From Proteobacteria bacterium UBA6503 (lineage in GTDB: Bacteria > Pseudomonadota > Alphaproteobacteria > UBA1280 > UBA6503): a stretch of 64,000 nucleotides of DNA. Numbering within the stretch: the stretch's first letter is position 1; every line of letters begins with the position of its first letter. Positions 39,872 through 47,736 of this stretch are shown here, piece after piece. The stretch spans positions 1 to 64,000 of the forward strand of contig DJLZ01000005.1 in the NCBI GenBank assembly GCA_002436405.1, written 5' to 3'. The notes under the pieces were generated by a model. That model worked only from the letters and a program-made list of their open reading frames with translations. It did not search any database and had not been told where the DNA came from. The translations under genes were made by a program, and so were the position numbers.

Positions 39872-41563
39872 TTAGGCGCTAGGGCGTGAACCGCGTGAAC
39901 GGTTTTTGTTAGCGCCTTTACTTGCGAACTTGCCTGAAGTATTAGCCGCTTTTTTGCCTTTAAAGCCTTTTGACTTTGCAAAGCGAGAGGCCATCTTCTT
40001 GCCACCTTTAGCTGAGCCTTTAGGTGTACCTGCTGAACTGCCTGCGCCCATGCGCTTTTTCTTGTTCGAAGGTAGGTTCTTTGGCTTCTTGCGCTTAGGC
40101 ATTTGGCTTTCTAGCGCTGCTTTAGGGTCTTCAATCAGGGCTTGAAGTTCAGCGTGGTGCTTCACTTTCTTCTGGTTTGAAGGCTTAGCAGAAGCTTGAA
40201 CGCTTAGGGTTTCACCATCGTTTGAGCGGAATGATGATTTTTTACCTTTAAAGCCATCTTTCTTGAAGCCGCCTTTAGAGTTGCCCTTAAAGCCGTCTTT
40301 CTTAAAGCCGCCTTTTTTGTCAAAACGCTTTGTTGACTGTTCTTCACCTGATTCTGCTGAGTCAGTGAATTTAGGGGTAAAAGATTTAGGAGCTTTAGCG
40401 CCTTTCTTGGTTGGCTGCACTTTTGGTGCGTGGCTTGATGGGCCAGGTTTTTCACCAACTTCAATCTTACGACCAGTAAACTTCTCAATCGCATGAAGTA
40501 GACCACGTTCGCTGCGGCTTACCATTGAGTAGGCAACACCTTCAGCACCAGCACGACCAGTACGGCCAATACGGTGTACGTAATCTTCAGCCACTTGCGG
40601 TAGGTCAAAGTTAATCACGTGGCTAAGGTCTTTAATATCAAGGCCACGGGCAGCAACGTCGGTTGCTACAAGTACTTTAACTTTGTTTTCGTGCATAAGT
40701 TCAATTACGCGGCGGCGTTTTGATTGACGCAAGTCACCGTGTAGCGAAGCCGAGCGGTGGCCCCAGTCTTGAATTTCTTTAGCAATTTTATCAGCTTGGT
40801 GCTTGGTTTTAATAAACACAACAGCCTGCCATACTGAGCTATCAGCCAGTAGGTCACGCAGAAGGGCTTTCTTCTGTTCGCGGCTGTCAGCGTAAAATAG
40901 CGACTGTGTAATGTTTTTGTGCTCTGAGTGGCTTTGCGCAAGCTTGATCACTTCAGGGTCTTTCAAGAAGCGCTTAGCTAGACGCTCAACACCTGGGCTA
41001 AACGTTGCTGAGAATAGCAATGTTTGGCGGCTGTAAGGCATTGTTTCGCAAATGGTTTCAACAGGCTTTACAAAGCCCATATCAAGCATACGGTCAGCTT
41101 CATCAAGTACGAATGTTTGTACTTTAGACAGATCAACGCGGTTTTCGCCCATGTGGTCAATCAGGCGGCCAGGGGTGGCTACCAACACATCAAGCGGCTT
41201 TGAAAGCATTTTAATTTGTGGGCCGTAGCCTACGCCACCAACAACCATACCAGTTTTAAGCTGTGTACCTTTTGTGAAGGCACGTACTGAAACTAGAATT
41301 TGCTCTGCAAGTTCACGTGTTGGGCTAAGGATAACAACCTTAGGGCCTTTTTGGACGTTGTTTGTGTCGTGCAGTAGTTTGTGCAGCAGTGGCAATGTGA
41401 AGGCGCCAGTTTTACCTGTACCTGTTTGTGCACACGCCATAAGGTCTTTGCCTGCAATAATCTCAGGGATAGCCTTTTGCTGAATAGGGGTTGCTTTTTC
41501 GAAGCCCTGTTTAGAGCACGCTTGTAGAATATGACGGTGGAGGTCAAATTGTTTGAAGTTCAT
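39872..41563 (-). CDS. DEAD-box RNA helicase (RhlE type) with basic C-terminal tail
   Basis: A 563-aa helicase. Start at 41563 (MNFKQFDL) has AAGGAA eight bases upstream. All core motifs are present: Q motif (FEKATPIQQKAIP), I (AQTGTGKTGAF), Ia (PTRELAEQ), II (LDEADRMLDMGF), III (SATFS), and the second RecA domain with TDVAARGLDIKDLSHVINFDLP and HRIGRTGRAG. The C-terminal tail (about 385-563) is lysine/glycine-rich low complexity with GFKKDGFKG-type repeats, for nonspecific RNA binding. It probably acts in ribosome assembly or mRNA decay, especially in the cold. The leader contains stacked hairpins. Confidence 0.94.
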   Translation of the reverse strand: MNFKQFDLHRHILQACSKQGFEKATPIQQKAIPEIIAGKDLMACAQTGTGKTGAFTLPLLHKLLHDTNNVQKGPKVVILSPTRELAEQILVSVRAFTKGTQLKTGMVVGGVGYGPQIKMLSKPLDVLVATPGRLIDHMGENRVDLSKVQTFVLDEADRMLDMGFVKPVETICETMPYSRQTLLFSATFSPGVERLAKRFLKDPEVIKLAQSHSEHKNITQSLFYADSREQKKALLRDLLADSSVWQAVVFIKTKHQADKIAKEIQDWGHRSASLHGDLRQSKRRRVIELMHENKVKVLVATDVAARGLDIKDLSHVINFDLPQVAEDYVHRIGRTGRAGAEGVAYSMVSRSERGLLHAIEKFTGRKIEVGEKPGPSSHAPKVQPTKKGAKAPKSFTPKFTDSAESGEEQSTKRFDKKGGFKKDGFKGNSKGGFKKDGFKGKKSSFRSNDGETLSVQASAKPSNQKKVKHHAELQALIEDPKAALESQMPKRKKPKNLPSNKKKRMGAGSSAGTPKGSAKGGKKMASRFAKSKGFKGKKAANTSGKFASKGANKNRSRGSRPSA

Positions 41564-41579
41564 AAACTTTTTCCTTGTG

Positions 41580-41655
41580 TTTGAGCCGCCATTATTGGCT
41601 CTCAATCCGTGCGGGAACGACCCGCCAAGTAAGTTCTTTCACCCTTACTTGGCCG
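41580..41655 (-). promoter_or_regulatory. Structured 5' leader of the RNA helicase gene
   Basis: Three adjacent hairpins on the minus strand: CAAGTAAG/CTTACTTG (41626-41651), GCGGG/CCCGC (41611-41625) and GAGCC/GGCTC (41583-41601). They occupy most of the leader just before the ribosome site. Autoregulation by the helicase or a cold-responsive fold is inferred. Confidence 0.5.
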
Positions 41656-41750
41656 AACTGCCAAACACAGAAAAAACTTTGTTGAACCTTCTTATGGGAC
41701 AGATTGCATACAATTTCAAGGAAAGAATTCAATAAAGTGCAATAAAAAGC

Positions 41751-41786
41751 AAAAACGCCCCTAAATAGCACTTTAGGAGCGTTTTT
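41751..41786. terminator. Terminator downstream of the 198-aa gene
   Basis: AAAAACGCCCCTAAA pairs with TTTAGGAGCGTTTTT around a short loop, with one mismatch. The minus-strand T run fits termination of the gene at 41801. Confidence 0.8.
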
Positions 41787-41800
41787 ATGTAAAAAATTTA

Positions 41801-42397
41801 CTATTTCTTGCCGAAGAGGCGTCCCATCAGTCCGGGTTTTTGCTCGTTCATCTTTTCGCGCATTTGTTTAACAGCGTCACGAGTGTCAACCTCAGGGGCA
41901 GGGGCACGCTTTGGCGCGTCACGCAGTTCGGCGTCGCCATTGCGAATAACTTCAAGGGTACCACCGTTGTTGTTTGACCCACGGAAGTTCTTATCGTGGC
42001 GGTAATCACCTGTATCAAGGGTTAGGCCTTGCTCTTCTAGGTGCGCCTTCAAAATGCGGTACTCTGGCAGTTTTTGGTAATCTTCAATGCTTAGGCGCTC
42101 AATGTGTGTATCTTGAGTGTTAATCTCAATGCTAGGGCGTTGGCCCGTAAATAGGTGCCCGCCATCTGGGCCTTGGTACGAAACTGGGCGGCCTGTGCGG
42201 TTAGATTCATCAACAGCACGCTCGTGCGAGCGGATGCTTTCTTTCAAACCTTCAAGTTTGGACTGAAAAACAGGGCTAAGCTCGCCCTGAGCATTTAGAC
42301 ATTTGCGGATGCTAGAGCGGGCATCGTCTAGGCGAGGGTCATCATCACGTTGGCCAAATGAAGGGCCGCGGGTTTCTAAACTGTCTGATCTGCTCAT
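41801..42397 (-). CDS. Hypothetical hydrophilic protein, 198 aa
   Basis: Not recognised. Strongly charged and probably largely disordered at the ends, with no signal peptide or membrane segment. Middle region (about 90-140) reads RLSIEDYQKLPEYRILKAHLEEQGL, predicted helical. The C-terminus is basic and amphipathic (MNEQKPGLMGRLFGKK), perhaps for membrane or partner contact. AGAGGGAAA precedes the ATG. Own terminator downstream. One cysteine only. Confidence 0.7.
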   Translation of the reverse strand: MSRSDSLETRGPSFGQRDDDPRLDDARSSIRKCLNAQGELSPVFQSKLEGLKESIRSHERAVDESNRTGRPVSYQGPDGGHLFTGQRPSIEINTQDTHIERLSIEDYQKLPEYRILKAHLEEQGLTLDTGDYRHDKNFRGSNNNGGTLEVIRNGDAELRDAPKRAPAPEVDTRDAVKQMREKMNEQKPGLMGRLFGKK

Positions 42398-42508
42398 GGT
42401 TTTCCCTCTGTAAATAAATTAACCATATTAAAGGTGTAGTAGGGCTAGTATACCATTACAAGCCTGAAACGGTAAAAATAGGCAAATTATGTTATGTGCC
42501 TGTTTTTA

Positions 42509-42536
42509 TTGAAGGTCTTGAAAATTTTGGTATACT
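42509..42536 (+). promoter_or_regulatory. Candidate promoter of the 387-aa gene
   Basis: TTGAAG (42509-42514), 16-bp spacer, TATACT (42531-42536) on the plus strand, about 50 bases before the chosen start. Confidence 0.5.
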
Positions 42537-42587
42537 TATAAGTCTGGTTTCTTGGAAAAAGAAAAACAACGAAGAGAGCCGAGCCCC

Positions 42588-43751
42588 ATGGCGACTGCTA
42601 AAACCCGTAAAGTTACTAAGAAAGCTGCTTCTAAAAAGGCAGCTATTAAGAAAGCAATTTCTAAAGTAGTAACACCTAAAACAGTTTCTGAGCCTACCTC
42701 ATCAGCGTTTGAGGTATTGGCGCCTGCACAAGCCTCATCACAAAGCACATCATCAAATGTTGAAACATCAACTGCCACCACATTGACAGCAGATGCTGGT
42801 TGGGTGTTTTACTTTTCGGTGCATGCCGCTGACGTAAGCAGCGCTTGGTCGATTTTATCTGACCGTCTAAGCGGTAAGGCTGTGCGTACAGGCCGTATTA
42901 GCGCCGCTGAATATTTTGCTTCTGATTTTGCCCCACGTTACACCACCCGTGGGGATTTGTTTGTTCTGCGCCTAACGCAAACCAGTAAAGAAGACCTTGG
43001 GATGCTCGCCGGTGAAATTGAAGACGCCTTCCGCGATGCGGGTGTTCGCCCAGGCCCAATGCTGCCTGATACCCGTACGATTGAAGGTGTTCAGTATACC
43101 TATTACCGTAACGAGACTGACGACAGCGGTAAGCTTATCACCGCCGCCGACCTTGCTGCGATGCGTAAGGACAACCCATTTTTGGTGATGTACAACCCAC
43201 TCGAAAAAACCGACCCTTGGGACGACCTCTACTATGAGTATGTGCCGTCTGTTGAAGATGTTGATACCTCAGCCTTTTTTGGTGATGTTCAGCCTGTTTC
43301 AAAGCCCGAGTCTAAAGGCTTTGACCTTGACGTAGAAGACTTTGACGCCGACCTTGGCAACCTCCTTAACGAACTGTTTAAGATTGGTCGTAAATACCTT
43401 ACCCAGCCAGAAGGCGTACAAGGGTGGGTGTTTGATAAAGGTCTTGGCCGCCTAGGTAAACCAAGCTACCGCTTTTACGCCTGCGCCGAAACAATTAAGC
43501 CTGTGCGCAAAACAGTTGCTGCCGCTGGGTTTAACTACACTATCGAAGAACGTGGCGAGTGGCATGGCGTGCAAATCCCGCTTGAGAGTTTTAAAACCGT
43601 GCAACGCACCCTGTCTGAGCCGGGCAAGCTTGCCGAACTACGTGACTTTTATAAAGCCACCGCTAAAGCTATTATGGATAATGTGCCTGCGCTTCCTGCG
43701 CCTGAAAATCTTCCGTTCGCAGACGATACGCTTTTTGTTTCTGATCTTTAA
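42588..43751 (+). CDS. Hypothetical protein with histone-H1-like N-terminus, 387 aa
   Basis: Not recognised. Start at 42588 (MATAKTRKV) is preferred to a TTG at 42552. Residues 1-40 are Lys/Ala-rich (KKAASKKAAIKKAISK), like bacterial histone H1-type tails, followed by a Ser/Thr-rich linker (about 45-85). The remainder is globular with WVFYFSVHAADVSSAWSIL, RYTTRGDLFVLRLTQTS and GWVFDKGLGRLGKPSYRFY, and an acidic segment (DLDVEDFDADLGNLLNELF). No membrane segment. It ends 14 bp before the acyl-CoA synthetase gene, so co-transcription is likely. The mix of basic tail and acidic middle suggests nucleic-acid or protein binding, unproved. Confidence 0.72.
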   Translation: MATAKTRKVTKKAASKKAAIKKAISKVVTPKTVSEPTSSAFEVLAPAQASSQSTSSNVETSTATTLTADAGWVFYFSVHAADVSSAWSILSDRLSGKAVRTGRISAAEYFASDFAPRYTTRGDLFVLRLTQTSKEDLGMLAGEIEDAFRDAGVRPGPMLPDTRTIEGVQYTYYRNETDDSGKLITAADLAAMRKDNPFLVMYNPLEKTDPWDDLYYEYVPSVEDVDTSAFFGDVQPVSKPESKGFDLDVEDFDADLGNLLNELFKIGRKYLTQPEGVQGWVFDKGLGRLGKPSYRFYACAETIKPVRKTVAAAGFNYTIEERGEWHGVQIPLESFKTVQRTLSEPGKLAELRDFYKATAKAIMDNVPALPAPENLPFADDTLFVSDL

Positions 43752-43765
43752 TAAGGAGTATGCGC

Positions 43766-45481
43766 ATGTCGCCTGCCGAACAACACCTTGATGCACAAGT
43801 TCGCCAAAAAATCGCGGCAGCTCATACCCTTTCAAACCCTGATAATGCCCCAGATGTGCCGTGGAGCAGCATCCACCAACTGCTAGAAGCCCGTGCCGCA
43901 AAGCAAGCGAGTGCGCCTTATTTAGTGTTCTCGGATGAGGGTACTCGCCACGAAATCTCATACGCTCAGTTTTATGCCCGCTGCTGCAAAGTTGCTAATA
44001 TTATGCATGGCCTTGGCCTCAAGGCCGGCGACCGTATTGGTACTGTGGCTTATAACCACCCTGATACTGTTGTGGTGTATTACGCCGCGTGGATGGTGGG
44101 CCTCGTGGTGATTCCGTTTAACATTGGTGACGGTGACGACCGTATGGTTTACTCGTTCAACAATGGTCTTGCAAAAGCCCTGTTTGTCATGCCCGACTTG
44201 GCTGGCCGTGTGGCCGCCCTTAAACCCCAGTTTGAAACTGTTGAGCACTACCTTGAGCTTAACAACGGCGATGCCCAGTCCCCATTTTTAAACCTGCACG
44301 AAGCTGAGCTTCAGGCCGAAGCTACACCGCTTGTAAATGTTGATGTTTCGCCTGAGTCTGAAGCCCTGATTGTTTACACCTCAGGTACTACGGGTAACCC
44401 AAAAGGGGTGGTACTGCAGCAAAAGAACCTACTTATTGATGCTCACTGCATTGTCGAGTGGTATGGCTTTACGCCTGATATGCGCGCCCTTAACGTGCTG
44501 CCTATCCACCACGTAAACGGTATGGTGGTGACGCTGCTTACGCCGCTTTACTACGGCGGTAGTGTAGTGCTAAGCCGCAAGTTTTCAGCCTCACGCTTTT
44601 GGCAAACAGCCGCGGCCGAAAATTGCGTATGGGGCAGTGTGGTACCCACGGTGCTGAACTTCCTTTGCGAAGCCAAGGCAAATAATGGCGAACATGCCCC
44701 TGACGATATTGCCCAAACACCGCTAAAATTCCTGATTTGCGGGGCAGGGCCTTTGACCATTGAAACTGTTAAACGGTTTGAGAAAAACTTCCCCACCAAA
44801 ATTATTCACGGCTATGGCTTGTCTGAAAGCACATGCTACAGCTGCTACTTGCCGTTTGACCTACCTGAGGCTGAGCGTAAAAAATGGCTGTGCGACTTTG
44901 GCTACCCAAGCATTGGCGTAGCACTGCCTTGCAACGATATGGCGATTCATAGCCCTGAAGGCAAAGACGTTGCTGAGGGCGACCGTGGTGAGATTGTTAT
45001 CCGTGGGCATAACATCATGCAAGAATACTTTAAGCGCCCCGATGCAAACGCCGAAACGTTTGAGCATGGCTGGTTCCGAAGTGGCGATGAAGGCTTTTAT
45101 AAAACAGACGACCAAGGCCGTAAGTTCTTCTTTATTACAGGCCGCTTGAAAGAGCTTATCATCCGTGGCGGTATTAACTATTCACCGCTTGAAATTGATG
45201 AAGTTCTGGCCTCAATCGAGGGCGTAAAAGCAGGTATGGCTGTGGGCTTTGAACACAGCATTTACGGCGAAGAAATTGGCGCCTTTATCCAAAAAGAAGA
45301 GGGGGCCACCCTAACCGAAGACGACGTTTTAAAAGGCTGCGCTGCGCTGCCATTCTCAAAACGTCCTAAGGTGGTACTGTTTGGGGATGAATTTCCTGTA
45401 ACGGCCACAGGCAAGTATCAGCGCCTTAAGCTTAAACCACTGTTTGAGCAGTGGAAGGACACTCAATTTAGAGAAGTGTAA
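43766..45481 (+). CDS. AMP-dependent acyl-CoA synthetase/ligase
   Basis: A 571-aa adenylate-forming enzyme (PF00501). Start at 43766 (MSPAEQ) has GGAG seven bases upstream; an ATG six bases earlier would leave no spacing. Motifs: YTSGTTGNPKGVVL (P-loop, about 202-215), HGYGLSEST, and in the C-terminal domain WFRSGDEGFY, FITGRLKELIIRGGINYSP with the hinge, and TATGKYQRLKLK with the catalytic lysine. It activates a carboxylic acid as acyl-AMP then acyl-CoA. Substrate cannot be read; short/branched acids are possible given the leucine-catabolism operon nearby, but the genes are separated by MsrPQ. Confidence 0.92.
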   Translation: MSPAEQHLDAQVRQKIAAAHTLSNPDNAPDVPWSSIHQLLEARAAKQASAPYLVFSDEGTRHEISYAQFYARCCKVANIMHGLGLKAGDRIGTVAYNHPDTVVVYYAAWMVGLVVIPFNIGDGDDRMVYSFNNGLAKALFVMPDLAGRVAALKPQFETVEHYLELNNGDAQSPFLNLHEAELQAEATPLVNVDVSPESEALIVYTSGTTGNPKGVVLQQKNLLIDAHCIVEWYGFTPDMRALNVLPIHHVNGMVVTLLTPLYYGGSVVLSRKFSASRFWQTAAAENCVWGSVVPTVLNFLCEAKANNGEHAPDDIAQTPLKFLICGAGPLTIETVKRFEKNFPTKIIHGYGLSESTCYSCYLPFDLPEAERKKWLCDFGYPSIGVALPCNDMAIHSPEGKDVAEGDRGEIVIRGHNIMQEYFKRPDANAETFEHGWFRSGDEGFYKTDDQGRKFFFITGRLKELIIRGGINYSPLEIDEVLASIEGVKAGMAVGFEHSIYGEEIGAFIQKEEGATLTEDDVLKGCAALPFSKRPKVVLFGDEFPVTATGKYQRLKLKPLFEQWKDTQFREV

Positions 45482-45532
45482 CTTTATTCGCCTCATCACA
45501 GAACTCACACTTGCATAATAAAAGGATTTCAC

Positions 45533-46501
45533 ATGACGCTCATCAAAACCCTCAAACAATGGCAAGAGTCTGAGAATAACGTTACCCCTGAACGTATCTA
45601 CCTAAACCGCCGTAAGTTTATGACCAAAAGCGGTGTATTTGCTGCAAGCGCCGTGGGTGGTATGTTGGCCGCCAATAAGCTGCTACTGGCCGCAGACGGT
45701 ACGCCTCTTAAAAAGCTGCCTCACCAAAAAACACAGTATAACCCTGGTGAAGAACTGACCACCGAGCAAGCCATCACGAGCTACAATAATTTTTACGAGT
45801 TTGGTACCAATAAAACCGACCCTGCCAAAAACGCCCACCGCTTAACCATCGAACCTTGGAAGGTTAAGGTCATGGGCCTTACCGAAGCCCCCGGCGTTTA
45901 CGATATTGATGACCTTATTGACTATAATAACCTAGAAGAACGCATCTACCGCCTGCGCTGTGTTGAGGCTTGGTCAATGGTGATTCCGTGGGTAGGGGTG
46001 TCACTTGCCAGCGTGCTTGAAAAACTTAAGCCGCTTAGCACCGCAAAATACGTGCGCTTCCAAACCAAGCTTGATACTGAAGAAATGCCTTGGACGCTGA
46101 CCCAAGGCCTAGACTTTCCGTATGTTGAAGGCCTGCGTATGGATGAAGCCCTGAACCCCCTCAGCTTTATGGCTGTGGGCTTGTATGGTAAAGAGCTACC
46201 AAAACAAAACGGTGCACCTATGCGCCTTGTGGTGCCGTGGAAGTATGGCTTTAAGTCAATCAAATCAATTGTCAGTATTGAGTTTACTGACCAAAAACCC
46301 CTGACCACTTGGGAAAAATCAGCCCCCCACGAATACGGTTTTTACGCCAACGTAAACCCGAATGTGGATCACCCACGTTGGCGCCAAGGGAAAGAGCGCC
46401 GCATTGGCGAGTTTCGCCGTCGTGAGACCCTCATGTTCAATGGCTACGAAGAAGAAGTCGCCCATATGTATAAAGATATGGACCTGACGAAATTCTACTG
46501 A
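45533..46501 (+). CDS. msrP: Protein-methionine-sulfoxide reductase, molybdopterin subunit
   Basis: A 322-aa periplasmic enzyme that repairs oxidised methionine in envelope proteins. A twin-arginine signal (NRRKFMTKSGVFAASAVGG) exports the folded Mo-cofactor protein. The molybdenum-ligating cysteine is in RLRCVEAWSMVIPWVG, with the SUOX fold motifs FVPWKYGFKSIKSI-like (VVPWKYGFKSIKSIVSIEF). GGATTTCAC precedes the ATG. Its TGA overlaps the msrQ ATG by one base. Electrons come from MsrQ. Confidence 0.95.
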   Translation: MTLIKTLKQWQESENNVTPERIYLNRRKFMTKSGVFAASAVGGMLAANKLLLAADGTPLKKLPHQKTQYNPGEELTTEQAITSYNNFYEFGTNKTDPAKNAHRLTIEPWKVKVMGLTEAPGVYDIDDLIDYNNLEERIYRLRCVEAWSMVIPWVGVSLASVLEKLKPLSTAKYVRFQTKLDTEEMPWTLTQGLDFPYVEGLRMDEALNPLSFMAVGLYGKELPKQNGAPMRLVVPWKYGFKSIKSIVSIEFTDQKPLTTWEKSAPHEYGFYANVNPNVDHPRWRQGKERRIGEFRRRETLMFNGYEEEVAHMYKDMDLTKFY

Positions 46502-47136
46502 TGTCAAAACTTAAAGCCATAACCTCAGTCCGCAATGTGCGCCGCTATGGTAAGCCCATTGTATTTCTGGTGTGTTTATACCCCGCCGCATGGCTGGCAT
46601 TACAGTGGTATTTTGCCTATACAGGCCAACCCCACGGCTTAGGCTTTAACTTTTTTGAATTTACCAACCGCACCACGGGCGAGTGGGCACTGCGCTACTT
46701 GCTGGTGGCTTTGGCTGTCACCCCTGTCGCAAAGCTAACCAAGTCGTTTAAACCCATACTATTCCGCCGTATGTTGGGGCTGTTTGCGTTTTTTTACGTT
46801 ACAATCCATATGTGCTCATATGTATTCCTCGACCTTGAGGGTAATATGGCCGAATTTATCGAAGCCATTGCCGAGCGCCTGTTTATTACCGTAGGGATGC
46901 TCGCCTTCGTACTGCTCATCCCATTGGCCGCCACCAGTTTTGATAAAGCCCAACACTGGCTAGGCCTCGAGCGCTGGCGCAAGCTCCACAAACTCGTCTA
47001 CATCATCACACCTTTAGGCATCCTGCATTTCTACATGATGCAAAAAACCACCACGCCCGAGCCTTTTATATACCTAGGCATCTATATTCTACTTATGGCT
47101 ATCCGTTACCTTGACAAACGCCGTGCAAAGGCCTAA
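46501..47136 (+). CDS. msrQ: Heme-binding membrane subunit of MsrPQ
   Basis: A 211-aa membrane b-type heme protein of the ferric-reductase-like family, six predicted helices. RRMLGLFAFFYVTIHMCSYV and WRKLHKLVYIITPLGILHFYMM carry the histidines expected to ligate heme. It passes quinol- or flavin-derived electrons to MsrP. Start codon overlaps the msrP stop (TGATG). C-terminus is basic and cytoplasmic. Confidence 0.94.
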   Translation: MSKLKAITSVRNVRRYGKPIVFLVCLYPAAWLALQWYFAYTGQPHGLGFNFFEFTNRTTGEWALRYLLVALAVTPVAKLTKSFKPILFRRMLGLFAFFYVTIHMCSYVFLDLEGNMAEFIEAIAERLFITVGMLAFVLLIPLAATSFDKAQHWLGLERWRKLHKLVYIITPLGILHFYMMQKTTTPEPFIYLGIYILLMAIRYLDKRRAKA

Positions 47137-47202
47137 ACCAGTAGCTCGATTATTTATCTTCTTGTCTTTTCTGAATACCTACCGACCTTTTGAGGGTTCT
47201 GT

Positions 47203-47613
47203 ATGACTGACCAAACCAATGGGCCAAACGGCCCGAACACACCTACATTGGCGGATAATGTATCCGTTAAAATTGATGAAATCACAGGCGACTTACCTGC
47301 GGAAATTACCTCGTGGATTATGGGTGCTAATAGTATGCGCAAAGTTCCTGATGAGCGGCCATACTACGAGCTTACCTGCCAGGTAAACCATGATGAGCCT
47401 TTTTCCCTGTATGCCATCCCGACTGATGAAGACCTTGATACCGTACATGTGATTGATGCTATGGCATTTGTGTACCCATCAAAAAAGATGTACTTCACCA
47501 AGGGCTATCCCATCCGTGAAGATGGTATATGGGCAATAATGCTTTGTTTTATTGATAAAGCCACCAATACAGCCATTAAGTTTAAGCTACGTATAACCTA
47601 CGCTAATGCGTAA
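47203..47613 (+). CDS. Hypothetical protein, 136 aa
   Basis: Not recognised. Soluble, acidic, with a disordered Asn/Gly/Pro N-terminus (about 1-18) and a probable beta-rich domain (YYELTCQVNHDEPFSLYAIP, MYFTKGYPIREDGIWAIMLCF, IKFKLRITYANA). Two to three cysteines are present. No strong Shine-Dalgarno. It stands alone between msrQ and a terminator. Confidence 0.6.
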   Translation: MTDQTNGPNGPNTPTLADNVSVKIDEITGDLPAEITSWIMGANSMRKVPDERPYYELTCQVNHDEPFSLYAIPTDEDLDTVHVIDAMAFVYPSKKMYFTKGYPIREDGIWAIMLCFIDKATNTAIKFKLRITYANA

Positions 47614-47646
47614 ACCGTACGGCTATCTTAAACCTGTTTGCGAAAT

Positions 47647-47672
47647 AGCCACCCATTCGGGTGGCTTTTGCT
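47647..47672 (+). terminator. Terminator upstream of the leucine-catabolism operon
   Basis: GCCACCC pairs with GGGTGGC around ATTC (47648-47665), followed by TTTTGCTTTT. It ends the 136-aa gene transcript. Confidence 0.82.
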
Positions 47673-47673
47673 T

Positions 47674-47700
47674 TTGGCAGGGGGCAACCTTTGGTATACT
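47674..47700 (+). promoter_or_regulatory. Candidate promoter of the mccB operon
   Basis: TTGGCA (47674-47679), 15-bp spacer and TATACT (47695-47700), about 35 bases before the mccB ATG. The spacer is short, so the match is tentative. Confidence 0.35.
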
Positions 47701-47736
47701 TGGCGCCATAAAAACAATCAGAATAGGCGTACCCTC

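Noticed and set aside
39872..41563. Repeats in the 3' part of the helicase gene as a mobile or regulatory repeat
   Set aside because: They encode the lysine/glycine-rich low-complexity tail common in RhlE-type helicases.
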